From NCBI RefSeq assembly GCF_904067045.1, contig NZ_CAJFDC010000010.1, positions 280,001-344,000 of the forward strand: a stretch of DNA of 64,000 nucleotides. Direction: 5' to 3'. Both the position numbers and the translations under genes were made by a program. The notes beneath the pieces are model-generated. The model was not told the DNA's origin. It did not search any database and saw nothing but the letters and a program-made list of their open reading frames with translations. Below, one piece after another: positions 31,874-47,732 of this stretch (position 1 is the first letter of the stretch; every line of letters begins with the position of its first letter). This DNA is from Pseudomonas sp. FEN (GTDB lineage: Bacteria; Pseudomonadota; Gammaproteobacteria; Pseudomonadales; Pseudomonadaceae).

Positions 31874-33032
31874 CGGCAAATCCCAGGCTTCCTTGTTTGA
31901 CCAACTGACAGAGCAGGCCGCGTCCATCTTCGTCGGCCAGCCAAGGCTTCAGATTATCCGCGTGCAACGCATCGGCCGCACAGATCATTTTCAACAGCTC
32001 GCGCAGCTTGCCCGGCAGCAGGCGGCTCTGACCACTGGCGAACAGCAGCAGGTCGTCGTCCACTTCGGACCAGGCCAGACGCGCACTCGGGTTGCGGATC
32101 AGCACCGCGCCCTGTTGCAGGCCGTCGAGCAGGTCTTCTTCCTCGAGTTCCGGGCCTACCACCAGCTCCGGGTAGCGCGGTTCGGTCATGAACTGGCCGA
32201 ACCAGGTCAGCAGCAGGCGCTCGTCGCTCATGTGCTCGGCCAGCAGGCTTTTCAGGCGGTCGAGGGCGTCGTGCTGGATCTGGTGCGGATCGCTGACCGG
32301 GTGTACGTCGGCGTCGGTGTAGCGCTCTTCGTCCGGCAGGAACTGGGCGAGGAAATCGGTGAAGTGGGTCAGTACTTCAGCGGCGCTCGGGGCGCGGAAG
32401 CCCACCGAATAGGTCATGCAGTCGTCCACGGCGATGCCGCAATGGGCCAGGCGTGGCGGCAGGTAAAGCATGTCGCCGGGTTCCAGGGTCCACTCGGCGG
32501 TTTCCTCGAAGTCGGCGAGGATGCGCAGGTCGGCGTGTTCCAGCAGCGGGCTGGCGGAATCGCACATCTGGCCGATCTTCCAGTGGCGCTTGCCGTGACC
32601 CTGGAGCAGGAACACATCGTAGTTGTCGAAGTGCGGGCCAACGCTACCGCCGGGCGCGGCAAAGCTGATCATCACATCGTCGATGCGCCAGCTCGGCAGG
32701 AAGCGGAAGTGTTCCAGCAACTCGGCGACTTCCGGGACGAACTGGTCCACGGCTTGCACCAGCAAGGTCCACTCGCGCTCCGGCAGTTGGCTGAAAGCGT
32801 CCTCGGCGAACGGGCCGCGGCGCAGTTCCCAGGGGCGTTCGCCGTGCTCGATGACCAGGCGCGATTCGACTTCTTCTTCCAGGGCCAGGCCGGCCAGTTC
32901 GTCGGGGTCGATCGGACTTTCGAAATCCGGAATGGCCTGGCGGATCAGCAGTGGTTTCTTCTGCCAGTAGTCACGCAGGAATTCCCGGGCGGTGAGGCCG
33001 CCCAGAAGTTGCAGAGGAGTATCAGGATTCAT
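31866..33032 (-). CDS. roxA: Ribosomal protein uL16 arginine 3-hydroxylase RoxA (YcfD), cupin/JmjC
   Basis: The 388-residue Fe(II)/2-oxoglutarate oxygenase of the JmjC type is the bacterial homologue of human MINA53/NO66. E. coli YcfD hydroxylates Arg81 of ribosomal protein uL16. The iron triad is readable: His134 and Asp136 in GPHFDNYDVFL and His197 in LPPRLAHCGI. A dimerisation region and a C-terminal winged-helix-like part follow (about 220-388). First gene of a two-gene unit with the GNAT enzyme. It lies 84 bases downstream of purB's terminus but on its own promoter side. Confidence 0.92.
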   Translation of the reverse strand: MNPDTPLQLLGGLTAREFLRDYWQKKPLLIRQAIPDFESPIDPDELAGLALEEEVESRLVIEHGERPWELRRGPFAEDAFSQLPEREWTLLVQAVDQFVPEVAELLEHFRFLPSWRIDDVMISFAAPGGSVGPHFDNYDVFLLQGHGKRHWKIGQMCDSASPLLEHADLRILADFEETAEWTLEPGDMLYLPPRLAHCGIAVDDCMTYSVGFRAPSAAEVLTHFTDFLAQFLPDEERYTDADVHPVSDPHQIQHDALDRLKSLLAEHMSDERLLLTWFGQFMTEPRYPELVVGPELEEEDLLDGLQQGAVLIRNPSARLAWSEVDDDLLLFASGQSRLLPGKLRELLKMICAADALHADNLKPWLADEDGRGLLCQLVKQGSLGFADE

Positions 33033-33072
33033 GTGTAACCTATTGAAAAAACGTATTTTCCAGACTGGAATA

Positions 33073-33098
33073 AAAACGCCCGGCTCAGCCGGGCGTTC
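33073..33098 (-). terminator. purB terminator
   Basis: Stem ACGCCCGGCT/AGCCGGGCGT with virtually no loop beyond the CT/AG centre, followed on the minus strand by TTTTTA. Confidence 0.87.
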
Positions 33099-33116
33099 AG
33101 AGCGGGTGCGGTGCGA

Positions 33117-35219
<2,103 letters not shown>

Positions 35220-35223
<4 letters not shown>

Positions 35224-36353
35224 GCGCGCGGGTCCTTGAGGGTCCAGGGTTCGGCGATTTCGATGACTCCGCCACCGAGGCAGACCTCGCCATCGTAGAA
35301 CACCACGGATTGGCCGGGGGTCACGGCGCGCTGCGGTTCGTCGAACACCGCGCGATAGCCGTTTTCGGTCTGTTCCAGGGTGCAGGACTGGTCGCTCTGG
35401 CGATAACGGACCTTTGCTGTCAGTTTGCGCGGCACGCTCAGGTCCACCGGGTTGACCCAGTAGATCTCGGACGCGAGCAGGGCGCGGGAAAACAGCCATG
35501 GATGGTCGTTGCCCTGGCCGACGATCAGTTCGTTGTGCTCCAGGTCCTTGAGCAGCACGTACCACGGCTCGTCGCTGGCGTCCTTCAAGCCGCCGATACC
35601 GAGGCCCTGGCGCTGGCCGATGGTGTGGTACATCAGGCCGTGGTGGCGGCCGATGACTTCGCCATCGGTGGTCTTGATCTCGCCCGGCTGGGCCGGCAGG
35701 TACTGCTTGAGGAAGTCACTGAAACGTCGTTCGCCGATAAAGCAGATCCCGGTGGAGTCCTTTTTCTTCGCCGTGGCCAGTTGGTGTTTCTCGGCGATGG
35801 CGCGTACCGCGGGCTTTTCCAGTTCGCCGACCGGGAACAGGGTCTTGGCGATCTGCGCGCCGCCGACGGCATGCAGGAAGTAGCTCTGGTCCTTGTTCGG
35901 ATCCAGGCCCTTGAGCAGTTCGGTGCGGCCGTCGATGTCACGGCGGCGCACGTAGTGACCGGTGGCGATCAGGTCGGCGCCGAGCATCAGGGCGTAGTCG
36001 AGGAACGCCTTGAACTTGATTTCGCGGTTGCAGAGGATGTCCGGGTTCGGCGTGCGTCCGGCCTTGTATTCGGCCAGGAAGTGTTCGAACACGTTGTCCC
36101 AGTACTCGGCGGCGAAGTTGGCGGTATGCAGCTTGATACCGATCTTGTCGCACACGGCCTGGGCGTCCGCCAGGTCGTCCATGGCGGTGCAGTACTCCGT
36201 TCCGTCGTCTTCTTCCCAATTCTTCATGAACAAGCCTTCCACCTGGTAACCCTGCTCCATCAGCAGGACGGCGGAAACGGAAGAGTCCACGCCGCCGGAC
36301 ATGCCGACGATGACGCGCAGGTTTTCTGGGGCGGTGGTAGCTGGATCACGCAT
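35220..36353 (-). CDS. mnmA: tRNA-specific 2-thiouridylase MnmA
   Basis: The 377-residue enzyme installs the 2-thio group at U34 of tRNA-Lys/Glu/Gln, taking sulfur from the Tus relay. The PP-loop motif SGGVDSS (residues 19-25) activates the tRNA with ATP. The two catalytic cysteines are Cys108 (ILCNREIKF) and Cys204 ([11 protein letters not shown]). The TusBCD/TusE sulfur carriers that feed it are encoded at 57.6-59.0 kb in this same window. It overlaps hflD by 4 bases. Confidence 0.97.
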
Positions 36354-36413
36354 AGGGATTCAATGAGTGTCTTCGAAAAAGGACGCGATTCTAACAGGCC
36401 CGGGCCCGCAAGG

Positions 36414-36860
36414 CTAAAGAGAAGGGCGGATCAGCTCGAGACTGTGCGGGGGGGCGGCCAGATAATCGTCCAGGCAGCGGATGATCAGCTCGCTGCGCCA
36501 TTGCGGGCGCAGGGCCAACAGTTCGTCGCGGGTCAACCAGTGTGGGCCGATGATGCCGTGGTCCAGTTGATACTCCGGGTGGTGCTTGAGCGGCTTGCCG
36601 GCAAAGCAGACGCGCTGGTAGGTCACGCCGTTGCTGGGGGCGGTATACAGATAGATACCCACGACGCCGGTCAGTTCGACGTCCCAGCCGGTTTCTTCGA
36701 GGGTTTCGCGGATAGCGGCTTGGATCAGGCTTTCGTCGGGGTCCAGATGGCCGGCGGGCTGGTTGAAGACCGTCTGTCCGTCTTGCCGTTCTTCGACCAG
36801 CAGGAAGCGGCCGTTGTCTTCGACGATGGTGGCGACGGTGATATGCGGTTGCCATTCCAT
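36414..36860 (-). CDS. nudJ: NUDIX hydrolase, NudJ-like phosphatase
   Basis: The 148-residue NUDIX protein has a complete box: Gly37, Glu43, Arg51-Glu52, Glu55-Glu56 and Gly58 in GHLDPDESL...RETLEETGW. NudJ hydrolyses nucleoside tri/diphosphates and thiamine/HMP pyrophosphates in E. coli. The position directly upstream of mnmA (60-base gap) repeats the E. coli order nudJ-mnmA-hflD-purB, supporting orthology. Confidence 0.9.
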   Translation of the reverse strand: MEWQPHITVATIVEDNGRFLLVEERQDGQTVFNQPAGHLDPDESLIQAAIRETLEETGWDVELTGVVGIYLYTAPSNGVTYQRVCFAGKPLKHHPEYQLDHGIIGPHWLTRDELLALRPQWRSELIIRCLDDYLAAPPHSLELIRPSL

Positions 36861-36906
36861 AAAGAGTGCTCTGTTCAGGGAAGATCATCTTGGGACGAGC
36901 GCGGTC

Positions 36907-36998
36907 CCCTGTAGGAGTCGGCTGGCTGGCGATGGCGGCCGGACAGTCGAAGCCAGGCTTGTCGGCCTCATCGCCAGCCAGCTGGCTCCCGCAGGGGG
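36907..36998. repeat. REPIN, GGCTGGCTGGCGATGG type
   Basis: Arm CCTGTAGGAGTCGGCTGGCT is followed by GGCGATGG. The opposite arm CATCGCCAGCCAGCTGGCTC continues to CCCGCAGG. They enclose about 35 bases. A REP class different from those at 11.3, 31.3 and 55.3 kb. Confidence 0.8.
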
Positions 36999-37040
36999 GT
37001 GTATTCGCGGTTCGATGAATGCGCGGGCCACAAACACAAA

Positions 37041-37066
37041 CCCCGGCACTGGGCCGGGGCTTGTGG
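37041..37066 (-). terminator. idh terminator
   Basis: Stem AACCCCGGC(A)/(G)GCCGGGGCTT just after the idh stop codon; the minus strand continues TTTGTGTTTG. Confidence 0.8.
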
Positions 37067-37080
37067 TGCTGCCGAAAAGC

Positions 37081-39813
<2,733 letters not shown>

Positions 39814-41070
39814 ATGGGATACAAGAAGATTCAGGTTCCGGCAGTCGGCGACAAAATCACCGTCAATGCAGACCATTCTCTCAATGTTCCTGACCACCCG
39901 ATCATCCCCTTCATCGAGGGTGATGGTATTGGCGTCGATATCAGCCCGGTGATGATCAAGGTCGTCGATGCGGCGGTGCAGAAGGCTTATGGCGGCAAGC
40001 GCAAGATCTCCTGGATGGAAGTCTATGCCGGCGAGAAAGCCACCCAGGTCTATGACCAGGATACCTGGCTGCCCCAGGAAACCCTGGACGCGGTCAAGGA
40101 CTATGTCGTCTCCATCAAGGGCCCGCTGACCACGCCGGTGGGCGGCGGTATCCGCTCGCTGAACGTCGCCCTGCGCCAACAGCTCGACCTGTATGTCTGC
40201 CTGCGTCCGGTGCGCTGGTTCGAAGGCGTACCGAGCCCGGTCAAGAAGCCTGGCGACGTCGACATGACGATCTTTCGCGAGAACTCCGAAGACATCTATG
40301 CCGGTATCGAATGGAAGGCCGGCTCGCCGGAAGCGAACAAGGTCATCAAGTTCCTGAAGGAAGAAATGGGCGTGACCAAGATCCGTTTCGACCAGGACTG
40401 CGGCATCGGCATCAAGCCGGTGTCCAAGGAAGGCACCCAGCGCCTGGCGCGCAAGGCCCTGCAATATGTCGTCGACAACGATCGCAAGTCGCTGACCATC
40501 GTGCATAAAGGCAACATCATGAAGTTCACCGAGGGGGCCTTCAAGGAGTGGGCCTATGAAGTGGCGGCCGAGGAGTTCGGCGCGACGCTGCTCGATGGCG
40601 GCCCGTGGATGCAGTTCAAGAACCCGAAGACCGGCCGCAACGTCGTGGTCAAGGACGCCATCGCCGATGCCATGCTCCAGCAGATCCTGCTGCGTCCGGC
40701 CGAGTACGACGTGATCGCGACCTTGAACCTCAACGGCGACTATCTGTCCGACGCCCTGGCCGCTGAAGTCGGTGGTATCGGGATCGCGCCGGGCGCCAAC
40801 CTGTCCGATACCGTGGCGATGTTCGAAGCGACTCACGGGACCGCGCCCAAGTACGCCGGCAAGGACCAGGTCAACCCCGGTTCGCTGATCCTTTCCGCGG
40901 AAATGATGCTGCGGCACATGGGCTGGACCGAAGCGGCCGACCTGATCATCAAGGGCACCAATGGCGCCATTGGCGCGAAAACCGTGACCTATGATTTCGA
41001 GCGTCTGATGGACGGTGCGACGCTGGTGTCGTCTTCCGGCTTTGGCGATGCGCTGATCAAGCACATGTGA
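39814..41070 (+). CDS. icd: NADP-dependent isocitrate dehydrogenase, dimeric type
   Basis: The 418-residue enzyme is closely similar to E. coli Icd. The phospho-regulatory serine is in [12 protein letters not shown], the substrate region [15 protein letters not shown] is intact, and the NADP-site motif [11 protein letters not shown] is present. In E. coli this serine is phosphorylated by AceK to divert isocitrate into the glyoxylate shunt. The start is [13 protein letters not shown] at 39814 with a proper ribosome site; the ATG four codons earlier is less likely. A bidirectional terminator follows, shared with cspD. Confidence 0.97.
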   Translation: MGYKKIQVPAVGDKITVNADHSLNVPDHPIIPFIEGDGIGVDISPVMIKVVDAAVQKAYGGKRKISWMEVYAGEKATQVYDQDTWLPQETLDAVKDYVVSIKGPLTTPVGGGIRSLNVALRQQLDLYVCLRPVRWFEGVPSPVKKPGDVDMTIFRENSEDIYAGIEWKAGSPEANKVIKFLKEEMGVTKIRFDQDCGIGIKPVSKEGTQRLARKALQYVVDNDRKSLTIVHKGNIMKFTEGAFKEWAYEVAAEEFGATLLDGGPWMQFKNPKTGRNVVVKDAIADAMLQQILLRPAEYDVIATLNLNGDYLSDALAAEVGGIGIAPGANLSDTVAMFEATHGTAPKYAGKDQVNPGSLILSAEMMLRHMGWTEAADLIIKGTNGAIGAKTVTYDFERLMDGATLVSSSGFGDALIKHM

Positions 41071-41088
41071 TTCGACGGACGGTCAATG

Positions 41089-41126
41089 AAAACGCCCGAT
41101 CCAGGCGACTGGATCGGGCGTTTTCT
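41089..41126. terminator. Bidirectional terminator between icd and cspD
   Basis: AAAACGCCCGATCCA pairs perfectly with TGGATCGGGCGTTTT around a 6-base loop, with A- and T-runs on both sides. Confidence 0.92.
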
Positions 41127-41145
41127 TGTCTGAAAGCCCCTGCTT

Positions 41146-41421
41146 TCAGGCTCTGGCCGTTGCGACGCAAGCGCGTTCCCCGGCCTTTTGCGGGTTTTTA
41201 TCGGGTGTTGCGGCGGACACGGGTACCGAAATGTTGACCGCGTGCAGTCCCTTTGGACCCTGGATGATCTCAAAGCTTACTGCCTGGCCAGCCTTAAGGG
41301 TTTTGTAGCCATCCATCTGGATGGCCGAGTAATGGGCGAACAGATCTTCACTCTTGCCTTCTTCAATGATGAAGCCGTAGCCCTTGGCATTGTTGAACCA
41401 CTTGACTTTACCACTCAGCAT
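41146..41421 (-). CDS. cspD: Cold-shock domain protein CspD
   Basis: The 91-residue cold-shock protein has an OB fold (residues 1-66) with RNA-binding motifs KGYGFI (RNP1) and LFAHYSAI (RNP2), and an Ala-rich tail. CspD is a nucleic-acid-binding, stationary-phase inhibitor of replication in E. coli and is typically encoded beside clpS-clpA, as here. ATG CTG at 41421 is chosen because GAGGG sits 8 bases upstream; the ATG two codons earlier is too close to it. A long 5' leader is implied by the candidate promoter at 41541-41568. Confidence 0.93.
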   Translation of the reverse strand: MLSGKVKWFNNAKGYGFIIEEGKSEDLFAHYSAIQMDGYKTLKAGQAVSFEIIQGPKGLHAVNISVPVSAATPDKNPQKAGERACVATARA

Positions 41422-41540
41422 GCTCATATCCCTCTGCAAGCGACCCCATCACTGGAGTATCATCCAGTTCATCCTTCACTGCGTGAACCAGAAAAACGGT
41501 TGACGGTATGGACCTTTATTACCCAATGTGGGTTCTATTG

Positions 41541-41568
41541 GTTGTAACACCGTTTTGCCGATAGTCAA
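41541..41568 (-). promoter_or_regulatory. Candidate sigma-70 promoter of cspD
   Basis: On the minus strand: TTGACT, 16 bases, TACAAC. This predicts a leader of about 110 bases, usual for cold-shock genes. Confidence 0.45.
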
Positions 41569-41648
41569 GGTGACCTGGCGGCCAGTGTTGAAAACTGTCC
41601 GAAGCGTCCCCATCACTGCAATTGCTCAACAGACGAACCTTTCTTTCC

Positions 41649-42011
41649 ATGCATGCAATCAGCCAGATTCGACTAACATTCAATCAGGATCGCCCGGATT
41701 CCCACGACGACGATTCCGCGGGTATTGCTGTACAGGAATCCAAGCCCGCGCTGCAGGCGCCACCGATGTACAAGGTGGTTTTGTTCAACGATGACTACAC
41801 ACCGATGGATTTCGTCGTCGAAGTGCTCGAGGTGTTTTTTAACCTGAATCGCGAGCTGGCGACCAAGGTCATGCTGGCCGTCCACACAGAAGGGCGGGCA
41901 GTATGTGGAGTGTTTACCCGCGACATCGCCGAGACCAAGGCCATGCAGGTCAACCAGTACGCCAGGGAAAGCCAGCATCCGCTACTCTGTGAAATCGAGA
42001 AGGACGGTTAA
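41649..42011 (+). CDS. clpS: ClpS, adaptor of the ClpA unfoldase
   Basis: The 120-residue adaptor captures proteins with N-terminal Leu, Phe, Tyr or Trp and hands them to ClpAP. The N-degron pocket motif [16 protein letters not shown], the conserved His in [10 protein letters not shown] and the ClpA-binding C-terminal block ([20 protein letters not shown]) are intact. The flexible N-terminus (about residues 1-35) needed for delivery is present. The start at 41649 (MHAISQIRL) is the usual one. clpA follows after 28 bases. Confidence 0.95.
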   Translation: MHAISQIRLTFNQDRPDSHDDDSAGIAVQESKPALQAPPMYKVVLFNDDYTPMDFVVEVLEVFFNLNRELATKVMLAVHTEGRAVCGVFTRDIAETKAMQVNQYARESQHPLLCEIEKDG

Positions 42012-42039
42012 TGCCGACCACTTGGGTATGAGGTGAACT

Positions 42040-44310
42040 ATGTTAAACCGCGAACTCGAAGTCACCCTCAATCTTGCCTTCAAGGAGGCTCGTTCGAAGC
42101 GTCATGAATTCATGACCGTCGAGCACCTGCTGCTGGCCCTTTTGGATAATGAGGCGGCCGCCACCGTCCTGCGTGCCTGTGGCGCCAACCTCGACAAACT
42201 CAAGCACGATCTGCAGGAGTTCATCGATTCCACCACGCCGCTGATCCCCGTCCATGACGAGGACCGCGAAACCCAGCCGACTCTGGGCTTCCAGCGTGTC
42301 CTGCAACGTGCTGTCTTCCATGTGCAGAGTTCCGGTAAGCGCGAAGTGACGGGCGCGAACGTGCTGGTTGCGATCTTCAGCGAACAGGAAAGCCAGGCGG
42401 TGTTCCTGCTCAAGCAACAAAGCGTGGCACGTATCGATGTCGTCAACTACATCGCCCATGGCATCTCCAAGGTGCCCGGGCACGGCGATCACTCCGAAGG
42501 CGAGCAAGACATGCAGGACGAAGAGGGCGGTGAGTCTTCATCTTCAGGCAATCCACTGGACGCTTACGCCAGCAATCTGAATGAACTGGCACGCCAGGGT
42601 CGTATCGACCCGCTGGTCGGGCGCGAGCTGGAAGTCGAGCGCGTGGCGCAGATCCTCGCGCGTCGGCGCAAGAACAACCCGTTGCTGGTGGGTGAGGCGG
42701 GCGTGGGCAAGACGGCCATCGCCGAGGGCCTGGCCAAGCGTATCGTCGACAACCAGGTACCGGACCTGCTGGCCAACAGCGTGGTCTACTCCCTCGACCT
42801 GGGGGCCCTGCTGGCCGGTACCAAATACCGTGGCGATTTCGAGAAGCGCTTCAAGGCGTTGCTCGGCGAGCTGAAAAAGCGTCCACAGGCGATCCTGTTC
42901 ATCGACGAAATCCACACCATCATCGGCGCGGGTGCCGCTTCCGGTGGTGTCATGGATGCCTCGAACCTGCTCAAACCGTTGCTCTCCTCGGGTGATATCC
43001 GTTGCATCGGCTCGACCACCTTCCAGGAGTTTCGCGGCATCTTTGAAAAAGACCGTGCCCTGGCCCGGCGTTTCCAGAAGGTCGATGTGTCCGAGCCTTC
43101 GGTGGAAGACACCATCGGCATCCTGCGCGGCCTCAAGGGGCGTTTCGAGCAGCATCACAACATCGAATATAGCGACGAGGCCTTGCGCGCCGCCGCCGAA
43201 CTGGCGTCGCGTTATATCAACGATCGGCATATGCCGGACAAGGCTATCGACGTTATCGACGAGGCGGGAGCCTACCAGCGCCTGCAACCGATCGAGAAAC
43301 GGGTAAAACGCATCGAGGTGGCACAGGTCGAGGACATTGTGGCGAAGATTGCGCGGATTCCGCCAAAACACGTCACCAGCTCCGACAAGGAACTGCTGCG
43401 TAATCTGGAGCGTGACCTGAAACTGACGGTGTTCGGCCAGGATGCGGCCATCGACTCGCTGTCGACCGCCATCAAGCTGTCCCGTGCCGGATTGAAGTCG
43501 CCGGACAAACCGGTCGGTTCGTTCCTGTTCGCGGGACCCACCGGTGTCGGCAAGACCGAAGCGGCGCGGCAGTTGGCCAAGGCGATGGGGATCGAGCTGG
43601 TGCGCTTCGACATGTCCGAGTACATGGAGCGGCATACCGTTTCCCGTCTGATCGGCGCGCCTCCGGGTTATGTCGGTTTCGACCAGGGCGGCCTGTTGAC
43701 CGAGGCGATCACCAAGCAGCCGCATTGCGTCCTGCTGCTCGATGAAATCGAGAAGGCTCACCCGGAAGTCTTCAACCTGCTGCTGCAGGTGATGGATCAC
43801 GGGACCCTGACCGACAACAACGGGCGCAAGGCGGATTTCCGCAATGTGATCATCATCATGACCACCAACGCTGGTGCCGAGACCGCGGCGCGTGCCTCTA
43901 TCGGCTTCGCGCACCAGGATCACTCTTCCGATGCCATGGAAGTGATCAAGAAGAGCTTCACGCCGGAGTTCCGCAACCGTCTGGACACCATTATCCAGTT
44001 TGGTCGCCTCAGTCATGAGGTGATCAAGAGCGTGGTGGACAAGTTCCTCACCGAGCTCCAGGCGCAGTTGGAAGACAAGCGTGTGCAACTGGAAGTCACC
44101 GATGCGGCGCGCAGTTGGCTGGCGGAGGGCGGTTACGACGCTTCGATGGGCGCACGCCCAATGGCGCGTCTGATCCAGGACAAGATCAAGCGGCCATTGG
44201 CCGAAGAAATCCTGTTCGGCGAGTTGGCCGACCATGGCGGTGTGGTGCACATCGATATCAAGGATGGCGAGCTGACCTTCGACTTCGAAACCACGGCTGA
44301 AATGGCTTGA
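42040..44310 (+). CDS. clpA: ClpA, ATP-dependent unfoldase of the ClpAP protease
   Basis: The 756-residue AAA+ protein has an N-terminal double-repeat domain (1-145, ClpS docking) and an acidic linker. Two ATPase modules follow, with Walker A motifs GEAGVGKTA (D1) and GPTGVGKTE (D2) and Walker B sequences ILFIDEIH and VLLLDEIE. A ClpP-docking loop is expected in D2. The hexamer unfolds substrates for ClpP, which is encoded elsewhere. The gene ends in a terminator with a UUCG tetraloop. Confidence 0.97.
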   Translation: MLNRELEVTLNLAFKEARSKRHEFMTVEHLLLALLDNEAAATVLRACGANLDKLKHDLQEFIDSTTPLIPVHDEDRETQPTLGFQRVLQRAVFHVQSSGKREVTGANVLVAIFSEQESQAVFLLKQQSVARIDVVNYIAHGISKVPGHGDHSEGEQDMQDEEGGESSSSGNPLDAYASNLNELARQGRIDPLVGRELEVERVAQILARRRKNNPLLVGEAGVGKTAIAEGLAKRIVDNQVPDLLANSVVYSLDLGALLAGTKYRGDFEKRFKALLGELKKRPQAILFIDEIHTIIGAGAASGGVMDASNLLKPLLSSGDIRCIGSTTFQEFRGIFEKDRALARRFQKVDVSEPSVEDTIGILRGLKGRFEQHHNIEYSDEALRAAAELASRYINDRHMPDKAIDVIDEAGAYQRLQPIEKRVKRIEVAQVEDIVAKIARIPPKHVTSSDKELLRNLERDLKLTVFGQDAAIDSLSTAIKLSRAGLKSPDKPVGSFLFAGPTGVGKTEAARQLAKAMGIELVRFDMSEYMERHTVSRLIGAPPGYVGFDQGGLLTEAITKQPHCVLLLDEIEKAHPEVFNLLLQVMDHGTLTDNNGRKADFRNVIIIMTTNAGAETAARASIGFAHQDHSSDAMEVIKKSFTPEFRNRLDTIIQFGRLSHEVIKSVVDKFLTELQAQLEDKRVQLEVTDAARSWLAEGGYDASMGARPMARLIQDKIKRPLAEEILFGELADHGGVVHIDIKDGELTFDFETTAEMA

Positions 44311-44330
44311 AGTGATACCGCAAGAAAACC

Positions 44331-44359
44331 AAGGCGCCTTCGGGCGCCTTTGTTGTTTC
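44331..44359 (+). terminator. clpA terminator
   Basis: AAGGCGCC, TTCG loop, GGCGCCTT, then TGTTGTTT, 20 bases after the clpA stop codon. Confidence 0.85.
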
Positions 44360-44372
44360 TGCTGTCTTGAGC

Positions 44373-44451
44373 GTGTGGCGAGCGGGCATGCCCCACAGCG
44401 ACCGTGTTCGGTCTTGACTGAGCGGCATTAGGGTTTGCCCTCTCGCCACAC
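44373..44451. repeat. Degenerate REP doublet
   Basis: GTGTGGCGAGCGGGCATGCC at the left and TGCCCTCTCGCCACAC at the right are eroded arms of the GGCGAGCGGGCTTGCCC class. They sit between the clpA and infA terminators. Confidence 0.6.
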
Positions 44452-44455
44452 AAAC

Positions 44456-44485
44456 AAAAACGCCCGGCAGTGCCGGGCGTTTTTG
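44456..44485 (-). terminator. infA terminator
   Basis: AAAAACGCCCGGCA pairs with TGCCGGGCGTTTTT around a 2-base centre; T-run on the minus strand. Confidence 0.9.
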
Positions 44486-44496
44486 TATCGACTTGC

Positions 44497-44715
44497 TTAG
44501 CGAGCGCGGTAGGTGATGCGCCCTTTGCTCAAGTCGTAGGGCGTCAGCTCGACGCGCACTTTGTCACCGGTGAGAATGCGGATGTAGTTCTTGCGCATCT
44601 TCCCGGAGATATGCGCGGTTACGACGTGCCCATTTTCCAATTCCACGCGAAACATGGTGTTTGGCAGGGTGTCGACGACAGTGCCTTCCATTTCGAAGCT
44701 GTCTTCTTTCGACAT
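44497..44715 (-). CDS. infA: Translation initiation factor IF-1
   Basis: The 72-residue S1/OB-fold protein has its complete sequence: [20 protein letters not shown] and, after an intervening stretch, [20 protein letters not shown]. It binds the ribosomal A site and assists IF-2/IF-3. The start is MSKEDS at 44715; the longer frame is not supported. It is transcribed toward clpA and separated from it by two terminators. Confidence 0.97.
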
Positions 44716-44860
44716 GCAGTAAAGCCCTCGGTGTCCAGTGAATGGCCCGGTGCAACTGCGCCAGGCAAAAGCGGCGTGCATTGTGCCCGAAAAAGGGGGT
44801 TCACGCCAAGGGGTTAGTACCGACCTGGAAAATACCGTTCGATTCCGCTGGGCCGCTGAC

Positions 44861-45568
44861 TCAGCTGAGGGTGACCCAGCGTTGATTGATCAGCAGTTCG
44901 ATCGGCCGATATTGGGTCTTGTAGTTCATCTTCTTGCAGTTCTTGATCCAATAGCCGAGGTAGACGGCCTCCAGTCCCAGCCGCTGGGCTTCGGCGATCT
45001 GCCAGAGGATAGCGTAGCGCCCCAGGCTGCGTCGCTCCTCAGCGGGCTCGTAGAAGGTGTAGACCGCCGACAGGCCGTTGGGCAGCAGGTCGGTGACGGC
45101 CACCGCCAGCAGGCGTCCCTCCAGGCGGAACTCATAGAAGCGTGAGAACGGCAGGTCGCGGACCAGGAAAGTGGAAAACTGGTCGCGACTGGGTGGGAAC
45201 ATGTCGCCATCGGCATGGCGTTGCTCGATATAGCGTTGGTACAGGTCGAAGTATTCCTCGCTGAACCCCGGCTTGACGGCCTTGACCTTGAGATCGGCGT
45301 TACGCTTGAGGATGCGTTTCTGTTGGCGATTGGATACAAATGGCGCCACCGGAATGCGCGCCGGCACGCAGGCGTTGCAGTTCTGGCAGTGTGGCCGGTA
45401 CAGATGGTCGCCGCTGCGGCGAAAGCCCATCTCCGACAGATCTGCGTAGACATGCACGTCCATGGGCTGGCTGGGGTCGAGGAACAGCGTGGTGGCCTGC
45501 TCTTCGGGCAGATAACTGCAAGAGTGGGGTTGAGTGGCATAAAACTTCAAACGCGCCAGCTCGGTCAT
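44861..45568 (-). CDS. bpt: Aspartate/glutamate leucyltransferase Bpt
   Basis: The 235-residue enzyme transfers Leu from Leu-tRNA to N-terminal Asp or Glu, creating ClpS-recognised degrons. It is homologous to eukaryotic Ate1: the N-terminal Cys motif [15 protein letters not shown], the GNAT-like core ending [15 protein letters not shown], and YRPIELL are typical. It lies between infA and aat on the minus strand, completing an N-degron cluster with clpS, clpA and aat. Confidence 0.95.
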
Positions 45569-45753
45569 GATCGACCCTCGGGATAAACTTCGAATTGCGT
45601 TGAATCAAGTGTAAGCCAGCCTGGGAAAAGACGCCTAGGCACTGTGTGAAGGTTGCCCGATCGTATTATGTTTTTTCGATACGTTGGCCGATTGTCCATT
45701 CGTTGAGCCTTGCCTTGTTCTTGAGCGTGCGGCGGAAGTTGCGGGAGGCCTGT

Positions 45754-46446
45754 TCAGTCTTGGCGAGGTGCCCGCCAGGTGGCGCTGTTGGGTTGGTCCA
45801 GGTGTTCGCGCAGATAGCGGGCGAACTCGGCGCGGGGAATGGCCCGGGCGCCCAGGCTGTGCAGATGCTCGGTGGGCATCTGGCAGTCGATCAGGACGAA
45901 GCCCGCGGCCTTGAGGTGGCTGACCAGGGTGGCGAAACCGAATTTCGAGGCGTTGTCGGCGCGACTGAACATGGATTCGCCGAAAAACAACTGGCCCATG
46001 GCCAGACCATAGAGGCCGCCCACCAGTTGTTCGTTGTCCCAGACCTCCACCGAGTGGGCGAAGCCGCGTTCATGCAGTTGCAGGTAGGCGTTTTGCATGG
46101 CCTCGGTGATCCAGGTGCCATCGGCATAAGTGCGTGGGGCGGCGCAGGCGCGGATCACGGCGGCGAAATCGCGGTCGAAGGTGACCTGGTAGCGTTGCTG
46201 GCGCAACAGCTTGTTCAGGCTGCGCGACACATGCAACTCGTCGGGAAACAGGACGGTGCGCGGGTCCGGCGACCACCAGAGGATCGGCTGGCCTTCGGAG
46301 AACCAGGGGAAGCAGCCATGGCGGTAGGCCTGGATCAGCCGATCGGCGGACAGGTCGCCGCCGGCGGCCAGCAGGCCGTTGGGTTCGCGCATGGCCTTGG
46401 CCAGTGGCGGAAAAGTCAGGGAGTCGCGTTGTAACCAGGTCAGCAT
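45754..46446 (-). CDS. aat: Leucyl/phenylalanyl-tRNA--protein transferase Aat
   Basis: The 230-residue enzyme adds Leu or Phe to proteins with N-terminal Lys, Arg or Met, making ClpS substrates. Family landmarks include [43 protein letters not shown] and [14 protein letters not shown]. The 185-base gap to bpt contains no gene. The start MLTWLQRD at 46446 is standard. Confidence 0.95.
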   Translation of the reverse strand: MLTWLQRDSLTFPPLAKAMREPNGLLAAGGDLSADRLIQAYRHGCFPWFSEGQPILWWSPDPRTVLFPDELHVSRSLNKLLRQQRYQVTFDRDFAAVIRACAAPRTYADGTWITEAMQNAYLQLHERGFAHSVEVWDNEQLVGGLYGLAMGQLFFGESMFSRADNASKFGFATLVSHLKAAGFVLIDCQMPTEHLHSLGARAIPRAEFARYLREHLDQPNSATWRAPRQD

Positions 46447-46507
46447 GGCAGTCGGGCTTGAGCAGAGAAGGGGAGGGCGGTCATGTACAGCCTCATAGGC
46501 GCCGCGC

Positions 46508-46591
46508 CACCTGCGGGAGCCGAGCTTGCTCGCGAGAGGCCCGTGAGCCTTGCATCGTGGCCATCGCCAGCAAGCCGGCTCCTACAGGGAT
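46508..46591. repeat. Hybrid REPIN
   Basis: The left arm CCTGCGGGAGCCGAGCTTGC is followed by TCGCGAGAGG, and the right arm CCATCGCCAGCAAGCCGGCT by CCTACAGGG. They belong to the GGAGCCGGCTTGC class, but the two tail ends (TCGCGAGAGG versus GGCGATGG) differ, suggesting recombination between REP subtypes. Confidence 0.7.
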
Positions 46592-46624
46592 CGCGTTCGG
46601 TCGGTCCACAGGGTCGGCGTTCAA

Positions 46625-47596
<972 letters not shown>

Positions 47597-47732
47597 TCAC
47601 AAAAGAGAATGCGTGCTCAAATTGAACCGCGTGAAAAGTGCTGTCGGTTATGCTACACCCATGCGGTGACAGCGTGGCATCGGGCGGACAAATCCGTACA
47701 ATGCCGGTTATGTAATGAAACAGTGAATCATT

